From: Cystobacter fuscus DSM 2262
GTDB lineage: Bacteria; Myxococcota; Myxococcia; Myxococcales; Myxococcaceae
Direction of reading: 5' to 3'
Assembly: GCF_000335475.2 (NCBI RefSeq)
Contig: NZ_ANAH02000012.1
Span: forward strand, 1 to 64,000
DNA length: 64,000 bases
Under the pieces are notes generated by a model. It worked only from the letters and a program-made list of their open reading frames with translations. It was not told the origin of the DNA and ran no database searches. Shown piece by piece: positions 7,918-16,687 of the stretch. Within the stretch, counting starts at the first letter, position 1. The number at the start of each line of letters is the position of its first letter. The translations under genes and the position numbers were made by a program.

Positions 7918-8661
7918 TCACGCGCGGGCGCGCAGCCGCGCCACGTGGGCGGAGATCTCCCGCAGGGCCTCCAGGTGCGCGGGGGACCAGTTCGTGGGCG
8001 CGCTGGCCGGGTGAAGCTCCGTGTCGTGCTCGTCGCCCAGGCCCGCCGAGCGTGAGGCGCGCACCCGCTCCATGATCTGCTCGCGCAGGACGCTGGGGGC
8101 TTCGACGCCCTGGAGCAGTCCGACATGGCTGGACTGCTCTGGCTGTTGGTGCGGGCCGCTGCCCCCACCGCCGGCTGTTTCGATCACCAGATCCGAGAAG
8201 CCGAAGAGCCGCTGGAGCGGACCCTGGGTGATCTTCACGTTCTGGACGTTGTCGAAGGTGATGGTGGTCTCGTGGATCGTCCACACGCCGCGCCGGATGC
8301 GCAGGGCGCGGTCCGACAGCACATACCACGTGGTGTCGTAGCCCAGGTGGAGGGACACATAGCTGGCGAGGCTCATGCCAAGGATGACGAGGAACACGGG
8401 CACGAGCACCGCCACCGCCAGGCCCGGGCGTGTGATGAGGATGACGAGGCCCCCGGCGGAGATCGGGAGCAGCGTGGCGAGCAGGCCGATCCAGAAGCCC
8501 ACCTTGCGGTAGCGCAGCCAGCCGTCGCATGGGCGCATCGCCAGGACCTGGCTCCCGGGTAGGGCCGGTGGCTGGCTCGGCACGTGGAACAGCTCCGTCA
8601 ACACGGCCCAGACGCCCTGGTAAACCCACGCGGAGGCTTGTCTCGTGAGCGGCGCTTTCAT
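7918..8661 (-). CDS. PH domain-containing membrane protein (bPH2/YdbS-like)
   Basis: This 247-residue protein has two adjacent membrane spans (about residues 55-100, VGFWIGLLATLLPISAGG and AVLVPVFLVILGM). They are followed by the bacterial pleckstrin-homology-like segment typical of DUF304/bPH2 proteins: TWYVLSDRALRIRRGVW, then ETTITFDNVQNVKITQGPLQ, RLFGFSDLVIETAGG. A charged cytoplasmic tail follows. The start overlaps the end of the upstream gene by 4 bp, so the two are translationally coupled and probably form a complex. Homologues are called YdbS/YdbT. Their precise function is unclear, though roles in membrane stress have been proposed. Confidence 0.75.
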   Translation of the reverse strand: MKAPLTRQASAWVYQGVWAVLTELFHVPSQPPALPGSQVLAMRPCDGWLRYRKVGFWIGLLATLLPISAGGLVILITRPGLAVAVLVPVFLVILGMSLASYVSLHLGYDTTWYVLSDRALRIRRGVWTIHETTITFDNVQNVKITQGPLQRLFGFSDLVIETAGGGGSGPHQQPEQSSHVGLLQGVEAPSVLREQIMERVRASRSAGLGDEHDTELHPASAPTNWSPAHLEALREISAHVARLRARA

Positions 8662-9203
8662 GAGGAAGAATCCCCTCGGGACGAGGGCGCGCCGGCGATG
8701 ACCGCCAGATCCGCCGCGATGCGCCGCAGCAGGACGAGGGCCTCGTCCGAGGGCGCCGCGGGAGCACCCGCGAGGGCGGGCGGGGCGCCGGGCTCGGCGA
8801 GTCCCCGGGCGCCGCGCATCTTCGTGTAGAGGAAGTCACGCAGTTGCTCGAACTCGAGCAGGCCGTCGATCTGCATCTCGGGGGTCGCGCTGCCGCTGGC
8901 GGTCTGGATGCTGACGGTCGCCAATCCCATCCAGCGCTGGAGGATGTTCCGGGTGACGTGGATGTCCTGGATGCGCCGGTAGGTGAGGTGGATCTCCCGC
9001 CGGAACAGGATGCCCCAGCTCATCGACACCCCGTCCTCGCCGAACGAGTACTTGAGCGTCTCGTACCGGAAGAAGTTCACGAGCCAGACGACCGGAAAGG
9101 CGGCCAGCGCGGCCAGCGACACGAGGGTGTAGTAGCGCAGCAGCACGGGGGCGGGCCGGGTGATTCCGCGTGGATCGAAAGGAGGCGGGGAGGTTGGGGC
9201 CAT
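8658..9203 (-). CDS. PH domain-containing membrane protein (bPH2)
   Basis: This 181-residue protein has one clear membrane segment (YYTLVSLAALAAFPVVWLV). It is followed by a bPH2 domain with the same order of motifs as its downstream partner: YSFGEDGVSMSWGILFRREI, LTYRRIQDIHVTRNILQ, RWMGLATVSIQTASG. The Ala/Pro-rich tail from about residue 135 is probably disordered. It is the first gene of the coupled pair. The kinase gene upstream ends 22 bp away on the same strand, so the kinase may belong to the same transcript. Confidence 0.75.
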   Translation of the reverse strand: MAPTSPPPFDPRGITRPAPVLLRYYTLVSLAALAAFPVVWLVNFFRYETLKYSFGEDGVSMSWGILFRREIHLTYRRIQDIHVTRNILQRWMGLATVSIQTASGSATPEMQIDGLLEFEQLRDFLYTKMRGARGLAEPGAPPALAGAPAAPSDEALVLLRRIAADLAVIAGAPSSRGDSSS

Positions 9204-9225
9204 CGTGCGCGAAGCGTACCCCTCT

Positions 9226-11862
9226 TCAGGGGGCGGTATGCGCGGCGAGCCACTGCTCCGTCCGGGCCGTCTCGGGGTGTCCGAGCCGTTGCCAGTAGGT
9301 ATGGGCCTCGGAGGCCAGTTCCCGGGCGCGCGTGGGGGCGGTCCCGAGACTCCAGAGCGTCTGGGCCAGCTCGAATTGCACCTCGGCGCGGGAGGACTCC
9401 TGGGCCCGTGTCAGGGTCAGGGCGCGCTCGAGCAGGGGGAGGGCCTCGGAGGCGCGGCCCTGGAGCCGCCGCAGGTGCCCCATGCCGAGCAGGGAGTCGG
9501 CGATGCTGGGGTGCTCGGCGCCCAGGACCTTCTCCTTCAGCGCCAGCGCCTGTTGCTGCCACTCTTCGGCTTCCGGGTAGCGTCCCAGGTCCGCCAGCAC
9601 GGAGCCCAGGAGGGTCAGCGGCTCGGTGCGGAAGGGATGCTCGGGCCCCAGTTGCTTGTCGATGAGGGCCAGTGTCCGCTCCAGGGGGGCGAGGGCCTCG
9701 CCGGGCCGGCCCAGCTTCCAGAGCACCATGCCCCGGCTGATGAGGGCGTGGATCAGATAGGGATGCTCGGGGCCCAGCACGTCCTCCCAGAGCTCCTGGG
9801 CTCCCTCGATGTGCTTCAGGGCCTCCGCGTAGGCGCCCCGCTGGATCAGGGCGATGCCGATGTTGCTGTGGAAGCCCGCGATGTAGGGGTGCCGGGGCCC
9901 GCGCACCTGTTGCCACAGCGTGATCGCGCGCTCGAAGCTGGACTGGGCCTCGTCGTAGTGGCCGTCGCTGTTCCACAAGGTGCCCAGGGCATTGAGGGCC
10001 TCGGCGCGGGCCAGGGCGTCCTCGGTGCGCGACGCGGCCGCGGAGGTGATCAGCGTCAGGCCCTGCGCCTCCTGGTAGCGGCCCTGCCGGTCGCCCACCA
10101 GCAACGTCAGCAGGCCCCAGGCCCGGGCGTGCAGTGCGTCGTCCCGGCCTTCGGCGGCCAGGGGAATCGCCTCGCGGACGCGGTCCTCGGCGCGCTTGAA
10201 CTCCCCGGCGCCCTCCAGGTTCTGGGCGAGCTGGTACAGGGCCCTCGCGCGCAGTGGGGGGTAGGGCACCTCGGCCACCCGGGGCAGCAGCGCCTCGCCG
10301 AACGTGATGCCCTCGGCGTACTTGCCGGCCTCGTAGAGCGCCTCCAGCTTGTCCACTTCGTTCTGGAGGGACTCGGCCTGGGCGCGCACCCGGGGGTCCT
10401 CCGGGGGAGGCACGGCTGCCGTGAGCACCCGGGCATCCGCGCAGTACTCGAGCGGGGGCAGACCCTGGGCGGCCTCCACGGCGCGGGGCAGCAGCTCCGC
10501 GTCCGAGCCCCGGCCGAGCAACCCGGTGAGCGCGCGCAACCGGCCGCGTGCCCGCTCCAGGCAGTATTCCTTCAGGACCGTCAGGCTTCGTGGCTCTCCG
10601 GCCTGGTCGCGAGCCGCCTCGCACGCCTCGGTGCTCATCCGCGTCCAGATGCGGGTGTAGCCCTCCAGCGTCTGGAACACGCGTTCGGCGGTGGCGGGCG
10701 CATAGTCCAGTCGAGTGCCTTCCAACGCCTGCCGCACCCGCTGCCGCACGGAGTCGTCCCAGATGCCGGCCAGCTCGCGCTCCAGGTGGGCGCACTCCGG
10801 CCCCTCGTCGCGTTGTTGCATCCATCCCCCGGCGGCCAGCGCCGCCAGTCCCAGTGCGGCCGAGACCCGGACAATCCGGCTCAGCCGCTCGCGGCGCCGG
10901 ACGTCGGGATCATCCGACAGGGCCTCGAGCAGTGTGGACATGGAGGCGGGGCGCTGGAGGGGATCGACGGACAGGCCCTGGAGGACGGAGCGCATCACCC
11001 ACGCGGGCAGGTGGGCCGGAGGGGGGTTGATGCGCCCCTCGAAGCGGGCCCGGGTGCGCTCGACGTCCGAGTCGCCCACGAAGACGGGCTGGCCGCAGAG
11101 CTCCTCGTAGAGGGCCACGCAGAAGGAGTAGACATCGCCGCGTGCGTCGGCCGGGGCACCGCGCAGGATCTCGGGGGCGAGGAAGCGGGGGGTGCCCACG
11201 ACGAAGCCCGCGAGGGTGAGGTCGGAGTCCCAGGCACCCGGGCGAGAGGAGGAGGGCGGGGAGGCTTCGGCGAGGGCCTGGGTGCGCGCCACGCCGAAGT
11301 CCGTCACGCGCACGCGTCCGTCGCGGCCGACGAGCACATTGTCGGGTTTGAAGTCGCGGTGGATGAGGCCGGCCTCATGGGCGGCGGCCAGTCCGCGCCC
11401 CGCGGCGAGGAAGGAGTCCAGCACCTCTCGCCAGGGGCGGGGCCGCTCCTGCATCCACTGTCGCAGCGTCTGCCCCTCGACGTACTCCATGGCGATGAAG
11501 AACGAGCCATCCTCCAGGCGGCCCGAGTCGTAGACGGCCACGACGTTGGGGTGGTTGAGGCGGGCCATGGCCTGGGCCTCGCGCACCATGCGCAGCTCCG
11601 AGCGGGCATCGTCCTCCGGCTCGGTGCGGGCGCGCAGCAGCTTGAGGGCCACGCGCCGGTCGAGCTGGGCGTCATAGGCGGCGAGGACGATGCTCATGCC
11701 GCCCTCGCCGAGCGGTTGCAGCACGGTGTAGCGCCCGGCCAGCGTCGTGCCCGAGGCGGGCACCTCGCGGGGGATGGACTGGGGCCGCTCGGACACCGTC
11801 GCCGTCCTTTCAGAGGACTCGAAGGCGCCTTCCTCCTCCGCTGGCCACTCCGTGTCGCTCAT
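9226..11862 (-). CDS. Ser/Thr protein kinase with transmembrane helix and C-terminal TPR array
   Basis: About 878 residues from the ATG at 11862, which has GGGGAA 7 bp upstream. An ATG at 11889 is the alternative. The Hanks-type kinase domain (about residues 40-300) has GEGGMSIV (P-loop), VALKLL (ATP-binding Lys), HRDFKPDNV (catalytic loop), DFG and APE, so it should be active. A single membrane span follows (VSAALGLAALAAGGW), then an extracytoplasmic or linker helical region with conserved cysteines, then tetratricopeptide repeats to the end (units such as EAGEFKRAEDRVREAIPLA and YDEAQSSFERAITLW). This PknB-like kinase/TPR fusion is widely amplified in myxobacteria and probably senses or scaffolds partner proteins. 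The two PH-domain genes downstream are candidate partners. Confidence 0.9.
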   Translation of the reverse strand: MSDTEWPAEEEGAFESSERTATVSERPQSIPREVPASGTTLAGRYTVLQPLGEGGMSIVLAAYDAQLDRRVALKLLRARTEPEDDARSELRMVREAQAMARLNHPNVVAVYDSGRLEDGSFFIAMEYVEGQTLRQWMQERPRPWREVLDSFLAAGRGLAAAHEAGLIHRDFKPDNVLVGRDGRVRVTDFGVARTQALAEASPPSSSRPGAWDSDLTLAGFVVGTPRFLAPEILRGAPADARGDVYSFCVALYEELCGQPVFVGDSDVERTRARFEGRINPPPAHLPAWVMRSVLQGLSVDPLQRPASMSTLLEALSDDPDVRRRERLSRIVRVSAALGLAALAAGGWMQQRDEGPECAHLERELAGIWDDSVRQRVRQALEGTRLDYAPATAERVFQTLEGYTRIWTRMSTEACEAARDQAGEPRSLTVLKEYCLERARGRLRALTGLLGRGSDAELLPRAVEAAQGLPPLEYCADARVLTAAVPPPEDPRVRAQAESLQNEVDKLEALYEAGKYAEGITFGEALLPRVAEVPYPPLRARALYQLAQNLEGAGEFKRAEDRVREAIPLAAEGRDDALHARAWGLLTLLVGDRQGRYQEAQGLTLITSAAASRTEDALARAEALNALGTLWNSDGHYDEAQSSFERAITLWQQVRGPRHPYIAGFHSNIGIALIQRGAYAEALKHIEGAQELWEDVLGPEHPYLIHALISRGMVLWKLGRPGEALAPLERTLALIDKQLGPEHPFRTEPLTLLGSVLADLGRYPEAEEWQQQALALKEKVLGAEHPSIADSLLGMGHLRRLQGRASEALPLLERALTLTRAQESSRAEVQFELAQTLWSLGTAPTRARELASEAHTYWQRLGHPETARTEQWLAAHTAP

Positions 11863-12224
11863 CCCGCTGTTCCCCGCGTTGCTGGACATCCAAGTAAAAC
11901 CGGACGCGCATCCGATACCCGGGGTGAACGGAGGACAAGGGCGGGGACCACCTCCGGCCTCGTGGCGAGGAGGCTCTGTCACGAAGATGACAGTGGGTCC
12001 CTGGAACGAGTCGAGGGCCCGGATCCGCCACACGCTCTATTGCATGCCGAGTTCACGGTCCCACTCATACACCATTACCTCCGCCGACAAGCCTCCAGGA
12101 CCGCTGCGGGATCTTTCCCTGGTGTGCGAATGGAGTTCCGGATTCTGACTGCAGGTAGGGCCTGACGCGAGGAGTACGCTCTTTGCTCTTTACCTTTCAG
12201 GTAACAAGCATCAATGTATAAAAC
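11863..12224. other. Divergent intergenic region at the left edge of the defence island
   Basis: These 362 bp separate the leftward kinase gene from the rightward vsr gene and should hold both promoters. Base composition drops visibly to A/T-richer sequence from about 12170 on. This is where I place the left boundary of the island. No integrase, att-like repeat or tRNA is visible here. Confidence 0.5.
12189..12203. promoter_or_regulatory. Inverted repeat upstream of vsr (operator candidate)
   Basis: TTACCT and AGGTAA flank a TTC spacer as a perfect 6-bp dyad, ending 21 bp before the vsr ATG at 12225. Placement and symmetry fit a repressor or controller-protein site for the restriction-modification module. 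No gene for a dedicated controller protein is visible in the island. Confidence 0.45.
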
Positions 12225-12797
12225 ATGGGTTTGAGCCGGTCCGAACAGATGTCACGAATCCGAGGAAGGAACACCTCGCCCGAACGACTCCTACGCTCGG
12301 CTTTGTGGAGGGCGGGCCTACGTTTCCGGCTCCAATCCCGGACACCGCATGGGCGCCCGGACGTCGTGTTCGCCAAGGCCCGGGTGGCCATCTTCATAGA
12401 TGGGTGTTTCTGGCATGGATGTCCCGAGCACTATGTCCGGCCTCGCACGCGCAACGAGTTCTGGTCGTCCAAACTCCGCGAGAACGTCGAGCGGGACCGG
12501 CGGCAGACGCTCCAACTGGAGGCCCTCGGTTGGCGCGTCTGCCGCTTCTGGGAGCATCAGGTCTTCGAGTCGATGCTCGAACTCGTGGAGACCGTGCGCT
12601 CGGCACTCCGGGATGAACAGTGGGCCCCTTACCATTCATGGCGGGTCATCCAGGTCGATGCGCTCCCGGGCGAAGGAGACATGGAGCGGCGCTGGATGGA
12701 GGATCTCCGCAGCCCCGAGGTACGGCATTCGGTAGAGGCTAAAAGGAGCACGAAAAAGTGGAAGCGAGCACTCAATCAGTCCGGTAGCACCCTGTAG
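12225..12797 (+). CDS. vsr: Very short patch repair endonuclease (Vsr)
   Basis: Vsr nicks next to T:G mismatches that arise when 5-methylcytosine deaminates. It therefore protects the genome from the mutagenic effect of a partner C5-cytosine methyltransferase. The 190-residue protein has the family order: MSRIRGRNTSPERLLRSALW at the N-terminus, RPDVVF, then AIFIDGCFWHGCPEH (catalytic Asp and metal/zinc-site His/Cys) and FWSSKLRENVERD. It is about 40 residues longer at the C-terminus than classic Vsr. The cytosine methyltransferase gene begins 15 bp downstream, as expected for co-transcription. It opens the module of lower GC. Confidence 0.93.
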   Translation: MGLSRSEQMSRIRGRNTSPERLLRSALWRAGLRFRLQSRTPHGRPDVVFAKARVAIFIDGCFWHGCPEHYVRPRTRNEFWSSKLRENVERDRRQTLQLEALGWRVCRFWEHQVFESMLELVETVRSALRDEQWAPYHSWRVIQVDALPGEGDMERRWMEDLRSPEVRHSVEAKRSTKKWKRALNQSGSTL

Positions 12798-12812
12798 AAG
12801 GAGAGGTAGAAG

Positions 12813-14381
12813 ATGGCGACAAGAGCTCGCTGCGCTATAATCCCTCGTGGCATGGGTCCGAGCATCGCGGCGAAGCTGAAGAGGATTCGAGAGGGAGCAT
12901 CCCCCCGGATGCTGGACTTGTTCTCCGGCTGTGGTGGGCTGACGCTCGGCTTCGTGAGCGCTGGCTGCACCAGTGTCGGGGGCGTCGAGATCGACAGGGA
13001 CGCCGCTCGATCCTACGCCTGGAACTTCCACCCCGTACATGGCCAGCCCGATGAGTACCATGCATATCCCAAGAGTGTCGTGGATCACGGGCCACGGGAA
13101 TTGCTGCATGATTTGGAGGCACGCTCATCTAAGAAGGGAATTGACCTGATCGTAGGTGGCCCTCCTTGCCCGGCATTCACGCGGGTTGGCAGAGCCAAGC
13201 TCCGGGAGGTCTACAATCATCCCGAGGCATTCAAGCATGATGAACGTGCGACCCTTTACATTGAGTATCTGAAGTACGTGCGGGAGCTCAAACCTGTAGC
13301 GCTTGTCATGGAGAACGTACCAGATATCCTAAACTGGGGTGGCCATAACGTAGGGGATGAAATCTGCAAGTCATTGGATGAACTGGGCTACCGCTGCGCG
13401 TATACCCTACTGAACGCCGCAAATTACGGCGTCCCACAGATGCGTGAGCGTTTCTTCCTTGTGGCCATCCACAAGCAGGCGGGTATCGAGCCTGCCTTCC
13501 CCACTCCGACGCGACGATACGAGTTCCCATTGGGGTACCTCAGCTCGCGCAAAGTGGCACTGAAGAAAGTTCATTCACCCGGAAACGCCGCAGCGCATTT
13601 ATGGTATCGCCCGCCTCCGCAGTCCCGCTTGGATGCTCCGCCCCCAGTGAGCGCCGAGCAGGCGTTGGCAGATCTGCCCGAACTCAAAGGGCATCTGAAT
13701 GGAATGGACCGGCGGGGCCGCCGTAGTCTAGATGGCAACCTGCCCTACGGTGACGAGCCCAGGAATGACTATGCTCAACTCATGCGAACGTGGCCCGGGT
13801 ACATGGGAGTCGGGTATCTAAGAGACCACGTCACCCGTTGCCTGACCATGCGTGACTATCGACTCTTCGAGCGCATGCGCGCGGATCAAGACTATCCAAA
13901 GGCCTACGAACTCGCGGAGCAGTTGTTCACCGACGCTCTCGCCCAACATGAACAGCGCACGGGGGAGGTCCTTCGGCCGAATTCAAGCGAGTACAAGAAG
14001 CTCCGTGCTGAGTATGTCCCACCGTATGATCACAAGAAGTTTCCAAACAAATGGCGCAAGATGGCCGCCGATGCGCCGGCCAGAACGCTCATGGCGCACC
14101 TGGGCAAGGATACATACAGCCACATCCACTACGACTCAAATCAGGCGCGGGTCATCTCTGTGCGAGAAGCCGCCCGTCTTCAATCCTTCCCCGATGGATT
14201 CCGTTTCTCTGGCGCAATGAACACCGCATTCCGCCAGATCGGTAATAGCGTTCCGCCACTCCTATCGTGGGCTATCGCCGATCAACTGCTGCTCCAATTG
14301 GAAGCAAAATCAAGGAAGCCCTCTCCAGAGCACAAGCTGGAATCTCCAACGACGCGACGGGCTGCTGTAAAGGTTGCCTGA
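12813..14381 (+). CDS. DNA (cytosine-5-)-methyltransferase
   Basis: The 522-residue enzyme carries the ordered C5-methyltransferase motifs: DLFSGCGG (35-42, AdoMet binding), PPCP (117-120, catalytic Cys119), ENVP (167-170) and QMRERFF (from 209). A long variable target-recognition region follows (about 240-440), and GNSVPP (from 477) closes the fold. A strong GGAGAGG site lies just before the ATG. A downstream ATG at 12852 is possible, but its context is weaker. The modified sequence cannot be deduced. Pairing with vsr implies that it methylates cytosine at C5. It is the only DNA methyltransferase I can find in the whole 20-kb island. Confidence 0.95.
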   Translation: MATRARCAIIPRGMGPSIAAKLKRIREGASPRMLDLFSGCGGLTLGFVSAGCTSVGGVEIDRDAARSYAWNFHPVHGQPDEYHAYPKSVVDHGPRELLHDLEARSSKKGIDLIVGGPPCPAFTRVGRAKLREVYNHPEAFKHDERATLYIEYLKYVRELKPVALVMENVPDILNWGGHNVGDEICKSLDELGYRCAYTLLNAANYGVPQMRERFFLVAIHKQAGIEPAFPTPTRRYEFPLGYLSSRKVALKKVHSPGNAAAHLWYRPPPQSRLDAPPPVSAEQALADLPELKGHLNGMDRRGRRSLDGNLPYGDEPRNDYAQLMRTWPGYMGVGYLRDHVTRCLTMRDYRLFERMRADQDYPKAYELAEQLFTDALAQHEQRTGEVLRPNSSEYKKLRAEYVPPYDHKKFPNKWRKMAADAPARTLMAHLGKDTYSHIHYDSNQARVISVREAARLQSFPDGFRFSGAMNTAFRQIGNSVPPLLSWAIADQLLLQLEAKSRKPSPEHKLESPTTRRAAVKVA

Positions 14382-14414
14382 CCACTCATTCATTGCCTAT
14401 CGAGAAAACGCTGG

Positions 14415-16472
14415 ATGCCCCAGACACCGGAAGTCACCACCTTTCTTCAAGGCTTTCGTGACACCGTCAGTCGGCGGTTCGAGGAAGAGCAGCGAGGCAC
14501 CGGACCAACCACCCGGGTGGCTCGTGAGACCGCGTTCACGAGAGCTGCGGCCGAGGTTCTCGAGGCTACGGGGGCGCTCGAGGAACTGGACAGCCGCCCT
14601 TTTGAGGGGAGGGTCGGTCCTGGATTGGCGAAGGCCAATGGATTCTTCGTTAGCGATGATGGCGATCGACTCGACCTCGCCGTATCCATCTGCTCCCCGT
14701 CCGAACAGCTGCCCGATGTGCCTGCACGGGACGTCCAGAAGGCCGTGGACCTGGCTTGGCGCTTCCTCAACGCTGCCCTCAGGGGACTTCATCTGCAACT
14801 CGATGAGGAAGATCCGGCATACCCCATGGCGCTCCGGATCCACGAGGTGCGCGGCACGCTGGAGCAAGTCCGTCTCTTCGTCCTCGTAGAAGGCATCGCC
14901 AAATCCTTCCGCGGCAACAAGGCAATCCGCCCCACCAAGCAGGGAGCCATCGAGCCGCGCATCTACATCTACGACATAGAGAAGCTCGCTCGCTGCATTG
15001 GGTCTGGGCGCATTCAGGAGAGCATTGAGGTCGACTTCCTCGCAGACCACGGCTCCGGGCTTCCATGCCTGCCCGTAGCGGGGAACGGCAACATCAGCGG
15101 GTATCTTACGGTCATCCCAGGGACCGTCCTGCACCAGCTCTACGACGAGTACGGCGAGCGTCTTCTCGAGCTGAACGTCCGATCATTCTTGCAGGCGAAG
15201 GGACAAGTGAACCGAGGCATTCGCGACACCATCCTTAATGCCCCAGAGCAGTTCTTCGCCTACAATAACGGCCTCTCCGCCATTGCGGAGGAAGTACGCA
15301 CCGATAGGGATGCAAAGGGTGGTGTGCGTATTACGTGGGTGCGTGGACTGCAGATCGTGAATGGAGGCCAGACCACAGCTTCTGTGCATAGGGCTGGGCG
15401 TAAGGACGGTGCTGATCTCTCACAGGTCTTTGTCCAAGCCAAGCTGACCGTGGTGCCGACTTCGCTTGTAGCGGAACTCGTCCCGCGCATCTCCCGCTTC
15501 GCCAACAGCCAGAACAAGGTGAACGAGGCTGACCTCTCCGCCAATGAGCCGTATCACCTCGCACTCGAGCGCCTCTCTCGCTCCATATGGGCCCCGGGAG
15601 GGCAGAATCGGTGGTTCTACGAGCGTGCACGCGGCCAGTATCAGGTCGCACGGACGAGGCATTCGGGAGCTGATTTGAGGGAGTTCGAGCGAGTCCACCC
15701 GGCGTCTCAGGTCTTCACGAAGACTGACGTCGCCACTTTCATCCATTGCTGGGAGGGACGCGCCTACACGGTGAGCCTCGGCGCCCAGAAAAACTTCCGC
15801 ATCTTCGCAGAAGCCCTCGGCAGTACCGGAACGGTGGCCACGCCGGACGAGCGCTACTTCCAGCGACTGGTGGCCAAGGGCATCATCTTCAGGACCTGCC
15901 AGCAACTGGCCCTGAAGGCCAAGCTCGGTGCGTACCGGGCGAACGTCGTGGCCTATTCCGTCTCCTACCTGGGCACACACGCGGGGGCTCGCGTGGACCT
16001 TGACGCCATCTGGGCGGAGCAGCGCATCCCACGCGAGATAGAGACGGCGCTTGAGGCGCTCCTCCCACCTGTCGAGAGCGCCCTTCGGCGTGGCGCTGAC
16101 GGTCGGAACGTCACAGAGTGGTGCAAGAAGGAGGAGTGCTGGGAGTTGGTTCGCTCCCTCGATGTGCCTGCGGCACGACTCCTCGGAGCCTCTGGTCAGC
16201 ATAAGCCTTCCGGCAAGGCGTTGCCTGGGGCCTCAGCCACGGAGAGCCGCAACACGAAGCCCCTCAAAGACCTGCCGGATCTCGCCAAAATTCTGACGGG
16301 CCGGGAGGTGCTCGACCTCCGCCCTGGGGGAGCCATCTGGATCATAGGAGGAGATGAACTGGTGGACCTCATGGAAAAGGTCCGCGCACTCGGCCACAAC
16401 CCGATGTTCTGCGAGGACGGTACGCGCGCTAGTGGCGGTCGCGCTGCTTGGTACTTGAAGTCACGTTCGTGA
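14415..16472 (+). CDS. AIPR family protein (abortive-infection phage resistance)
   Basis: The 685-residue protein shows the AIPR signature: LLELNVRSFLQAKGQVNRGI (residues about 255-275), FFAYNNGLSAIAEEV, and GLQIVNGGQTTASVHRA (around 315). These are the conserved blocks of a family first linked to abortive-infection phage resistance and often encoded in restriction-modification islands. The exact chemistry is not established. It starts 33 bp after the methyltransferase and is followed by a 215-bp gap before the ATPase gene. I read it as an effector or nuclease-associated component of module A. Confidence 0.85.
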   Translation: MPQTPEVTTFLQGFRDTVSRRFEEEQRGTGPTTRVARETAFTRAAAEVLEATGALEELDSRPFEGRVGPGLAKANGFFVSDDGDRLDLAVSICSPSEQLPDVPARDVQKAVDLAWRFLNAALRGLHLQLDEEDPAYPMALRIHEVRGTLEQVRLFVLVEGIAKSFRGNKAIRPTKQGAIEPRIYIYDIEKLARCIGSGRIQESIEVDFLADHGSGLPCLPVAGNGNISGYLTVIPGTVLHQLYDEYGERLLELNVRSFLQAKGQVNRGIRDTILNAPEQFFAYNNGLSAIAEEVRTDRDAKGGVRITWVRGLQIVNGGQTTASVHRAGRKDGADLSQVFVQAKLTVVPTSLVAELVPRISRFANSQNKVNEADLSANEPYHLALERLSRSIWAPGGQNRWFYERARGQYQVARTRHSGADLREFERVHPASQVFTKTDVATFIHCWEGRAYTVSLGAQKNFRIFAEALGSTGTVATPDERYFQRLVAKGIIFRTCQQLALKAKLGAYRANVVAYSVSYLGTHAGARVDLDAIWAEQRIPREIETALEALLPPVESALRRGADGRNVTEWCKKEECWELVRSLDVPAARLLGASGQHKPSGKALPGASATESRNTKPLKDLPDLAKILTGREVLDLRPGGAIWIIGGDELVDLMEKVRALGHNPMFCEDGTRASGGRAAWYLKSRS

Positions 16473-16687
16473 TGCCCCGGGGAGTGCCAATCCCCACGGC
16501 GCGATTCCGGACCCGGACTCCAATACCGAGTGAACGGGGGTACCAGGTAGACAGATTTCTTCGATAGAGTCGGTCCGCCGGCCCCTTTCCCCGGCGCACT
16601 GGAGTTTCCGGGGCCGGGCTGAAACAGGCTCCTCTCCATCGCCGATCCCTTTTGGGACATCTGCGCTACGCCGAGAACTTCCAGGAT

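Noticed and set aside
9160-12165. Long rightward open frame opposite the kinase-TPR gene
   Set aside because: No motif, Gly/Leu/His-rich translation. The kinase motifs on the opposite strand are complete.
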